Part shown: one piece after another, positions 16,546 through 23,081 of the stretch
Layout of the letters: each line of letters starts with the position of its first letter
Numbering within the stretch: position 1 is the first letter of the stretch
NCBI RefSeq assembly: GCF_047263945.1
Contig: NZ_JBLAVB010000001.1
Coordinates: 744,001-808,000 of the forward strand
Reading direction: 5' to 3'
Length of the DNA stretch: 64,000 nucleotides
DNA from: Rhodospirillum sp047263945
GTDB taxonomy: Bacteria > Pseudomonadota > Alphaproteobacteria > Rhodospirillales > Rhodospirillaceae
Position numbers and translations under genes: made by a program
The notes under the pieces: model-generated
Databases searched by the model: none
What the model saw: the letters and a program-made list of their open reading frames with translations, nothing else
Told to the model about the DNA's origin: nothing

Positions 16546-17889
16546 TCAGTTTTGCAGGTAGGTGGCCATGGAATCGTCCAGGGCGTCTTTCCAGGGGGTG
16601 TGGTGCTTGGGTGCCATGGTGCCGGTGATCACCGACAGGTAGCAGTTGTCGCGGAAGGCCATGATGTCATCGGCCTTATGCTTCTTCCATTGGTAGAAGG
16701 CCTCGCAGGCCCCATCCACGTCGAAGCTGGGATAGTCGGTGTCGGCGATCAGCTCCTTGACGTAGTCGCCCTGATATCGGATGGCATATTTCACGTCATC
16801 GGAGACATCTTCCCGGGCCACGCGCTCGTTCACATCCGCAACCAGGACCTCCTTGTCCTCGGGCACGGCGATGCGACCCAGGATGATGTCGCGCACATAC
16901 CAAGCCTGGGCGTCGAACATGTTGAAGGTGAACCACTGGTCCTGCATGCCCAGATAGAACATCTTCGGATTGTTGACATAGACCACCCCCTTATAAAGAT
17001 CGGCGGTGGCCAGCCGATTGGCCGTCTTCAGGCGCAGATCGTCGGGCAGGAAGGGGAAATAGTGGCGATACCCGGTGCACAGGATGACCGCATCCACTTC
17101 CTTGGAGGAGCCGTCCTTGAAAAAGGCCGTCCGGCCCTCAAGCTTCTCCAGGGCGGGCTTTTCTTCCCAATTCTCGGGCCACTTGAAGCCCATGGGCGCG
17201 GTACGGTAGGAGGTCGTGACCGACTTCGCACCATACTTCCAGCACTGGGAGCCAATATCCTCAGCCGAATAGGACGCGCCCAGCAGCAGAACATCCTTGC
17301 CCGAGAACTCGCGGGCGTCCCGGAAATCATGGGCATGGACGATGCGACCGTTGAACTGCCCGAAACCGGGGTATTCGGGAACATTCGGGCTGGAAAAGTG
17401 ACCGGACGCACAAATAACGGTGTCAAACTGCTCTTTGTAGACCCGGTCTTCGACCATATCATGGACGGTGACCGTAAAGTCCTGGGTGGCCTCGTTGAAC
17501 TCAACCCAACGGATGACTGAGGAAAAGCGGATCCAATCCCGGACACCGGCCTTCAGCACCCGACCTTCGATATAATCGACCATCACTTCACGCGGAGGGT
17601 AGGAGGCGATTTGCTTACCAAAATGCTCCTCGAAGGAGTAGTCGGCGAATTCCAACCCTTCCTTGGGACCATTGGTCCAGAGGTAGCGGTACATGGAGCA
17701 GTGGACAGGCTCGCCGTTCTCGTCGACGCCAGTGCGCCACGTGTAATTCCACAGCCCACCCCAATTGGACTGTTTTTCGAAGCAGACGATTTCCGGTATC
17801 TCCGCACCCTTTTGCGCAGCGGATTGGAAAGCCCGCAATTGCGCGAGACCAGAAGGGCCTGCTCCGATGATGGCAACGCGTTTGGTCAT
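16546..17889 (-). CDS. tmm: Trimethylamine monooxygenase
   Basis: 447 residues, very close along its length to bacterial Tmm as I remember it (for example HCSMYRYLWTNGPKEGLEF and the TMAPKHHTPWKDALDDSM end). FAD-binding GAGPSG is at 9-14, the FMO signature FNGRIVHAHDFRD at 179-191, and the NADPH-binding segment LLLGASYSAEDIG at 201-213. The enzyme oxidises trimethylamine to TMAO with NADPH and O2. I chose ATG 17889, where MTKRVAIIGAG begins and AAAGAG precedes; the longer ORF adds 25 residues without family resemblance. It heads the minus-strand cluster and is divergent from the binding-fold gene at 18058. Confidence 0.97.
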   Translation of the reverse strand: MTKRVAIIGAGPSGLAQLRAFQSAAQKGAEIPEIVCFEKQSNWGGLWNYTWRTGVDENGEPVHCSMYRYLWTNGPKEGLEFADYSFEEHFGKQIASYPPREVMVDYIEGRVLKAGVRDWIRFSSVIRWVEFNEATQDFTVTVHDMVEDRVYKEQFDTVICASGHFSSPNVPEYPGFGQFNGRIVHAHDFRDAREFSGKDVLLLGASYSAEDIGSQCWKYGAKSVTTSYRTAPMGFKWPENWEEKPALEKLEGRTAFFKDGSSKEVDAVILCTGYRHYFPFLPDDLRLKTANRLATADLYKGVVYVNNPKMFYLGMQDQWFTFNMFDAQAWYVRDIILGRIAVPEDKEVLVADVNERVAREDVSDDVKYAIRYQGDYVKELIADTDYPSFDVDGACEAFYQWKKHKADDIMAFRDNCYLSVITGTMAPKHHTPWKDALDDSMATYLQN

Positions 17890-18057
17890 GGTTATCTCTT
17901 TCACTCCGGTCCGGTTCATTTGCGTAAACTGGTTCCCTTGGACTGAACCAATGATTCTCGCCATACGCCCTAGCAGTCAATTATTTTTCTTCACCGGAAT
18001 ATAATTGGCTAATTTTTGGACTATTTTCTAAAATTTGAACAGCAAAAGGACGCATTT
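17890..18057. promoter_or_regulatory. Divergent tmm / binding-fold-protein control region
   Basis: 168 bases between two divergent starts, clearly more AT-rich than the surroundings around 17975-18045. Two inverted repeats are visible: GGTTC/GAACC (17930-17948) and CAATTA/TAATTG (17978-18007). These are candidate operator sites; no promoter boxes were assigned with confidence. Confidence 0.5.
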
Positions 18058-19329
18058 ATGAGCAGATCTTCCTTTGCCCAACGCCTTGCAGTCACTGGTT
18101 CACTGCCCCGAATCGCAACACAGAGTCGCGAGCCGGTTTGCATTGGCGTCCTCACCCCCCTTTCCGGGCCGGAAGAAGCCTGGGGGCGGCCCGGCCTGGA
18201 TGGCTGCCATTTGTGGTCTGATTGGATCAATAAGCACGGCGGACTGATGGTGGCCGGATCCAGGCGACCCATCGAAATCATCGCCCGGGACAGCGGCATC
18301 AACCCGGATGCCACCCTGGCCGCTGCACAGGACATGGTCGAACGGGGAAAGACACCCCTGATCCTCACCCTTGGAGGCGACAGCTTCGGCCCCGCCCTGC
18401 CCTATCTGATGGCCCAGCGGGTCCTGGTCGCAACTCTTCTGCCAACCGACCTGTCACCGGACACCCCCACTCTGGTTGCGCTTTCGGAGGTGCATCCCCT
18501 GTTCAATGTCACCGGGGTGTCCTGGTTGGCCCGGACCCATCCGCAGGCCGGTCGCGTCGCCCTCTGTGGCCAGACCGACAGCCTTGGGTTGTCCTCCATC
18601 GCCGTTTTCCGGGCGGCCTTCGAGGCTGAGGGACTGGATCTGGTCAAGGAGGTGCGCTATCCGCCCGAAGGCGGGGACGCCAAGGAAATCGTCGCTGCGA
18701 TGGTGGCTGAGCAGCCCGATGTCCTCTGCTGGTGTTCCTCCCCTCCCCCCATGATGCAGGCCCTGACGGAAGCTGCCCACGCCCAGGGGTTCACCGGTCG
18801 GATCATCGCCTGCACGGCGGACAACTATCCGCGCATGATCGAGCGGACCTCAGCGGCGTTCATGGAACGCTACACCTTCCAGTTTCCGGATTTCGACGAT
18901 CCCATGTTGTCCGAGACCGTGTTCTTCTTTCACCAGCCGAAAACCTTCTTCGACAGCTACAACGCCCGCTTTCCCGAAGCTTGGAGCGCGGTGAGCTGGG
19001 AATATGCGTCCATGCTCGACCTGTGGCATGGGGCCGTGGAACAGGCCAACTCCATCACTCCAATCTCCGTCCTCTCGGCCATGAAGCGAGCCCGGCAAAT
19101 GTCCCACGTTTTCGGGCTGGCCCAATGGTGGGGGCATGAGATTTTCGGCATCGACAATGCCCTAGTGGGGGATTGGCCCGTGGTTGGAATCCGCGAGGGG
19201 CGGGCGCGCATTCTCGAGTTCGGCTCGGTTCTCGACTGGCTGAACCAACATGGCGCCCTGCTCTCCCGCCACCTGGAGGCTATGGGACAACTTTGGCACC
19301 AACGTCTCCTGCCCAGTCTGAGGCAGTAA
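18058..19329 (+). CDS. Solute-binding-fold (Peripla_BP_6) protein lacking a signal peptide
   Basis: 423 residues of the branched-chain amino acid/amide binding type I fold: IGVLTPLSGPEEAWG near residue 29, RDSGINPDATLAAAQDMVE near 81, then typical lobes. ATG 18058 has AGGA 7-8 bases upstream; the alternative ATG 18016 adds only polar residues. Neither start gives a hydrophobic signal sequence or lipobox, so the protein should stay in the cytoplasm. No ABC permease or ATPase genes are adjacent. Being divergent from tmm, it could be an AmiC-like ligand sensor for methylated amines; that is inference. Confidence 0.8.
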   Translation: MSRSSFAQRLAVTGSLPRIATQSREPVCIGVLTPLSGPEEAWGRPGLDGCHLWSDWINKHGGLMVAGSRRPIEIIARDSGINPDATLAAAQDMVERGKTPLILTLGGDSFGPALPYLMAQRVLVATLLPTDLSPDTPTLVALSEVHPLFNVTGVSWLARTHPQAGRVALCGQTDSLGLSSIAVFRAAFEAEGLDLVKEVRYPPEGGDAKEIVAAMVAEQPDVLCWCSSPPPMMQALTEAAHAQGFTGRIIACTADNYPRMIERTSAAFMERYTFQFPDFDDPMLSETVFFFHQPKTFFDSYNARFPEAWSAVSWEYASMLDLWHGAVEQANSITPISVLSAMKRARQMSHVFGLAQWWGHEIFGIDNALVGDWPVVGIREGRARILEFGSVLDWLNQHGALLSRHLEAMGQLWHQRLLPSLRQ

Positions 19330-19342
19330 AGCCGCGCACCAT

Positions 19343-20068
19343 CTACTCTTCCTGGAGCAGAAGCTTTTGGTCCTCGATCAAGGTGAGTTTCATGAACTCG
19401 GTCGCCTGCTCGATATCCCGTGCGGCGATGGCGTTGAACAGGGCGTTATACCCCCGCTGGTAGGAGGCGATGCGATTGGGAGTCAGGTGACGGCGGTACA
19501 TGGCCGCCCGGAAGGACTGGTGACGGGCCTCCAGGACCAAATTGTAACAGGCGACCAGCAGGGGGTTTCCTGTCCCCTGGGCGATCTGACGATGGAATTC
19601 CTCCTCCAGCCGGGCAAACGCACCGGCGTCGGTTTGAACCGTCTCCATCCGCGACAGGGTCTCCCCCAGGGCTTCGATCGCCCGGGGAGGCATATTGATC
19701 ACCGCCAACCGCACCATTTCCGGCTCCAGAATGCCACGAACCACCTGCAACTGAAGGGGCCCCGTCTCTGCAGCCACAGGTGCAAGGGGTTCGGCAATGC
19801 CATTGGGATCATAGGTGACAAAGGACCCAGAGCCCGCCCGGCGCCGGATCATCCCCCGCTCCTCGAGTTGATCCAGGGCTTCGCGCAGGGTGTTCCGGGC
19901 CACGCCCAAATCCTGGGCGAGTTGCCGTTCCGACGGCAGCCGCTCATCGACCCCATACTCCTGGGAAACGATCCGCCGGGTCAGCGTATCAATCACATAT
20001 TGAACCGTCGAACCGACGACGGTCTCGGCCGGGGTCGCCGCCGAGGAACGTCCGAAAAATACGGGCAC
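19343..20068 (-). CDS. GntR-family transcriptional regulator, FadR subfamily
   Basis: 241 residues. A winged helix-turn-helix (about 22-95, with LPSERQLAQDLGVARNTLREAL) is followed by an all-helical FCD ligand domain (about 105-230) containing EEEFHRQIA and a late His. FadR-type regulators sense small organic acids and usually repress nearby operons. It is convergent with the binding-fold gene (stops 13 bases apart) and upstream of purU on the same strand with an R2 repeat between. Its target could be the methylamine genes on either side, but no operator was identified. Confidence 0.9.
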   Translation of the reverse strand: MPVFFGRSSAATPAETVVGSTVQYVIDTLTRRIVSQEYGVDERLPSERQLAQDLGVARNTLREALDQLEERGMIRRRAGSGSFVTYDPNGIAEPLAPVAAETGPLQLQVVRGILEPEMVRLAVINMPPRAIEALGETLSRMETVQTDAGAFARLEEEFHRQIAQGTGNPLLVACYNLVLEARHQSFRAAMYRRHLTPNRIASYQRGYNALFNAIAARDIEQATEFMKLTLIEDQKLLLQEE

Positions 20069-20179
20069 GTTGCATTCCTTTGATCACACCCGGTTTGGGC
20101 GACCAAAGCATAGCCCCTGTTCGCTCTGAAAATCCAGTTGGAATACAGGGAAACCGCTTGGTGGCGATTGGCCTATCAC

Positions 20180-20406
20180 GGGACACGACAGGGGGTTTTG
20201 TCCCGTCACGGGGCTTTGCCCCGTCCCCCACTGGGGCCGAAAGGCCCCAGACCCCAGGCAGTTGCGGCCGAAAGGCCCCAGACCCCAGGCAGTTGCGGCC
20301 AAAAGGCCCAAGACCCCGGGCTAAAGAAAAAGGGGGGGTTGGGGGCATTCGCCCCCAAATGGGCTTGGGCTATCGCCCAAAAAAGACGAGACACTGTCGT
20401 GTACCG
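20180..20406. repeat. R2 multi-hairpin repeat, copy a (expanded)
   Basis: Begins GGACACGACAGG and ends CTGTCGTGTACC. Inside are hairpins with arms CGGGGC/GCCCCG, GGGGCC/GGCCCC, GGGGGC/GCCCCC and GGGC/GCCC. The GGGGCC unit with an AGTTGCGGCC spacer is repeated three times here and once in the other copies. It fills most of the 381-base gap between gntR and purU; no gene is visible there. Confidence 0.9.
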
Positions 20407-20449
20407 TATTGGCCTGCATTCCAACTCTTCCCTGCTCGTTCCCCCGCAA

Positions 20450-21334
20450 TCACCCCATGCGTTCGGACGCGTGAGAGCCCGGCGAGGCGGGGAAGACCAC
20501 GGTTTTGTTGCCGTTCAAGAACACTCGGTGGTGGATATGGGCGTGGATGGCCCGGGCCAGCACCTGGCTTTCCACGTCTCGTCCAAGGGACACATAGTCA
20601 TCGGGGCTTTGGGCATGGGTGACGCGGATGGTGTCCTGCTCGATGATCGGACCCTCGTCCAGGTCCGCAGTCACATAATGGGAGGTGGCGCCAATCAGCT
20701 TCACGCCCCGCTCAAACGCCTGCTTATAGGGGTTGGCCCCCTTGAAAGACGGCAGGAAGGAATGGTGGATATTGATGATTCGGCCAGACATCTTCTTGCA
20801 CATCGCATCGGACAGAACCTGCATATATCGGGCAAGGACGATCAACTCAGCCCCGGAGTCTTCGACGATGCGCATCTGGGCGGCCTCGGCCTCGGGCTTG
20901 TTCTCCTTGGTCACTTTGATGCAGTGGAAGGGAATGTCGTGGTTCACGACCACTTTCTGGTAATCCATGTGATTGGAAATCACCGCCACGATATCGATGG
21001 GCAGGGCGCCAATCCGCCAACGGTACAACAGGTCGTTCAAACAATGGCCAAAGCGGGAGACCATGATGATGACCTTCATCTTCTCGGCCTCATCATGGAA
21101 CTTGGACACCATATTGAACGCCTTGGCCGTCTCCTCAAACCCCTTCGACAGGAAGGCCAGATCCTTCCCTTCCTCGGATGTGAAACTCACCCGCATGAAA
21201 AAGCCGCCGGTCTGGACATCGTCGAACTGGGAACTGTCGGTAATGTTGCAGCCATTCTGTGCGAGATACCCGGCAATGGCGGCAACAACTCCACGGGTGG
21301 AGGTACAGGTGACGGTCAGGCAATACTTGCTCAT
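20450..21334 (-). CDS. purU: Formyltetrahydrofolate deformylase
   Basis: 294 residues: an N-terminal ACT domain (about 1-85) and a formyltransferase-fold hydrolase domain (about 90-280) with the conserved IIVLARYMQVLS-like stretch and HHSFLPSFKGANPY. The enzyme hydrolyses 10-formyl-THF to THF and formate. I use ATG 21334 (MSKYCLTVTC) because GGAGAG lies 4 bases upstream. Downstream of folD on the same strand, it would recycle THF in the oxidation of methyl groups from methylamines; homologues are common in such clusters. An R1 repeat separates it from folD. Confidence 0.95.
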   Translation of the reverse strand: MSKYCLTVTCTSTRGVVAAIAGYLAQNGCNITDSSQFDDVQTGGFFMRVSFTSEEGKDLAFLSKGFEETAKAFNMVSKFHDEAEKMKVIIMVSRFGHCLNDLLYRWRIGALPIDIVAVISNHMDYQKVVVNHDIPFHCIKVTKENKPEAEAAQMRIVEDSGAELIVLARYMQVLSDAMCKKMSGRIINIHHSFLPSFKGANPYKQAFERGVKLIGATSHYVTADLDEGPIIEQDTIRVTHAQSPDDYVSLGRDVESQVLARAIHAHIHHRVFLNGNKTVVFPASPGSHASERMG

Positions 21335-21412
21335 GGAACTCTCCAATCAGAGGACGGCGGCTGAAGGTGGACCTCTTCCGGTCCCGGCTCCCTGGCGCCG
21401 AAAGTCTGGATC

Positions 21413-21536
21413 TAGAGTGAAACGGGATCCGCTTGGAACAAGCTGGCCCCGTTTCACTCTAATTCTATAAACTTTAGAGTATTTTCGAGGCCAAGTTTGG
21501 TCGCGAAGCGACCCAACTTGATCTCGCAATACTCTA
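21413..21536. repeat. R1 repeat copy 2, inside the folD-purU gap
   Basis: Two palindromes joined by ATTCTATAAACTT: 21413-21461 (arms TAGAGTGAAACGGG) and 21475-21536 (arms TAGAGTATT). Order is reversed relative to copy 1 at 2917. It lies between two genes probably transcribed together, so the RNA would carry two long stems. Confidence 0.92.
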
Positions 21537-21571
21537 GCAAAGGATGGATCGGTGAAGCCGGTAAGGAACCG

Positions 21572-22459
21572 TCAGGCGGTCAGGCCCTGCGGCTCCGGCA
21601 GACCGTTCGCCCGATGGCAAGCGGTCACCGTATTGGCGAGCAGACAGGCGATGGTCATGGGGCCGACGCCGCCGGGAACGGGGGTGATCGCGCCCGCAAC
21701 AGCCGCCGCACTTTCGAAATGCACGTCGCCGACCAGCTTCATCTTGCCGTCCCGCTCGATCCGATTGATACCCACGTCAATGACCGTGGCGCCGGGCTTC
21801 ACGAAAGCGCCAGTCACCATTTCCGGCCGCCCCACGGCGGCAACCAGGATGTCGGCCCGCCGACAGACCTCGGGCAGGTCCTTGGTGCGGCTATGGGCGA
21901 TGGTCACCGTGCAGCTATCGCCCAGAAGCAACTGGGCCATGGGTTTCCCCACGATGTTCGAGCGGCCCACGACCACCGCGTTCAACCCGGACAAGGAGCC
22001 CAGGTGGTCCCGCAACATCATCAGGCAGCCCAGGGGGGTGCAGGGCACCATGGCCTTCTGCCCCGTGCCAAGCAGACCGACGTTGGAGATGTGGAAGCCG
22101 TCCACGTCCTTGGCAGGGTCGATGGCGTTGATCACCAGATCGGCGTTCATATGTCCCGGCAGGGGAAGCTGCACCAAAATGCCATGGACGGCGGGATCAG
22201 CGTTCAACCGCGCGATCAGAGCGAGCAGATCCGCCTCCGAGGTATCAACCGGCAGCTTATGCTCGTAGCTGTTCATGCCGACCTCGACGGTCTGCTTGCC
22301 CTTGTTGCGCACGTAGACCTGGGAGGCAGGATCCTCGCCCACCAAAACGACGGCCAGACCTGGGATAATACCTCGTTCCTTCAGACCCGCCACATAACCC
22401 GCCACCTGACCGCGCACCTTCGCCGCGAAAGCTTTGCCGTCGATGATCGTGGTCGTCAT
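21572..22459 (-). CDS. folD: Bifunctional methylene-THF dehydrogenase/cyclohydrolase
   Basis: 295 residues, full length for FolD. Visible motifs: YVRNKGKQ near residue 49 with the catalytic Lys, GILVQLPLPGH near 94, VVGRSNIVGKP near 163 for NADP binding and PVPGGVGPMT near 262. It converts 5,10-methylene-THF to 10-formyl-THF. It follows mgdD by 46 bases and precedes purU, the order expected for removing the one-carbon unit made by N-methylglutamate dehydrogenase and the demethylases. Confidence 0.97.
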   Translation of the reverse strand: MTTTIIDGKAFAAKVRGQVAGYVAGLKERGIIPGLAVVLVGEDPASQVYVRNKGKQTVEVGMNSYEHKLPVDTSEADLLALIARLNADPAVHGILVQLPLPGHMNADLVINAIDPAKDVDGFHISNVGLLGTGQKAMVPCTPLGCLMMLRDHLGSLSGLNAVVVGRSNIVGKPMAQLLLGDSCTVTIAHSRTKDLPEVCRRADILVAAVGRPEMVTGAFVKPGATVIDVGINRIERDGKMKLVGDVHFESAAAVAGAITPVPGGVGPMTIACLLANTVTACHRANGLPEPQGLTA

Positions 22460-22505
22460 AGTCGTTCTCCTTCTAGGGTGGCGCGCGAAAAGGCGGGCAG
22501 TGCCT

Positions 22506-23081
22506 TTACGCGGCGCGCTGAAGCCGCGACGCGGCTTGGGTCAGGGTGTGCCAAAGGGAATTGGCGAGCGTTCGCATGCCGAGAATAGCCAGACGATCCT
22601 CGGCACGGCGAATGATATAGCAGCTCATATGCTCGATGGCTGTGCGCGTCGCCTGGCCAGGGCCGAAAAGGTCCGCATCCAGGTTGGCCAGCTTTTCCAA
22701 AAGGCCAACCAGCGGCCCCGCCCCCTGAGAGGACGTGACTTCAAAGGCCACCCAAGCATCGGTCTGCTCGGTAACGGAGCAATCGGGAGCCGCCGTTTTG
22801 ACCAGGGCCGCAAAATCCCCACCTGCGGCCTCCTCGGCCTCAATCATCCATTGGCCGGGACTGGTCCAAAAGGCGCCCACGCCCTGAAGTCCGACCCAAC
22901 CGCCCGGGTCGGGCAGGTCCAGCCCCAGGGGGGCAGGACGTCCTGACCCCACGATTGAATCTCTCCGCAAGGCCAGGGAGGCAAGGGCAAGGTCCGCGTT
23001 TTCCGTCAGGGTCAGGGCACCAAGGGTCAGGCGGGCGGGTTCCGCACCACCCAAGGCGGTCAAGGGGGTCAGGTCAGACAC
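22506..23081 (-). CDS. mgdD: N-methylglutamate dehydrogenase subunit D (sarcosine-oxidase gamma-like)
   Basis: 191 residues of the SoxG family, with WMIEAEEAAG and the late SCYIIRRAEDRLAILGMRTLANSLWHTL-type region expected of gamma subunits. The reading frame extends upstream, but GTG 23081 has GGAGG 7 bases before it and overlaps the mgdC stop by 8 bases; the upstream residues are the mgdC shadow. It completes the B-D-A-G sarcosine-oxidase-like set. The neighbouring gmaS and mgsABC identify the complex as N-methylglutamate dehydrogenase rather than true sarcosine oxidase. Confidence 0.85.
   Translation of the reverse strand: MSDLTPLTALGGAEPARLTLGALTLTENADLALASLALRRDSIVGSGRPAPLGLDLPDPGGWVGLQGVGAFWTSPGQWMIEAEEAAGGDFAALVKTAAPDCSVTEQTDAWVAFEVTSSQGAGPLVGLLEKLANLDADLFGPGQATRTAIEHMSCYIIRRAEDRLAILGMRTLANSLWHTLTQAASRLQRAA

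Noticed and set aside
14001..16628. 875-residue plus-strand open frame
   Set aside because: Antisense shadow of tdm; composition is typical of a complementary GC-rich frame and it has no domain resemblance.
20080..21364. Open frames sharing WAIAQK-like phrases (also near 33014, 32950-33135, 37627 and 58202)
   Set aside because: The shared phrase is translation of the R2 hairpins GGGC/GCCC; not conserved proteins.
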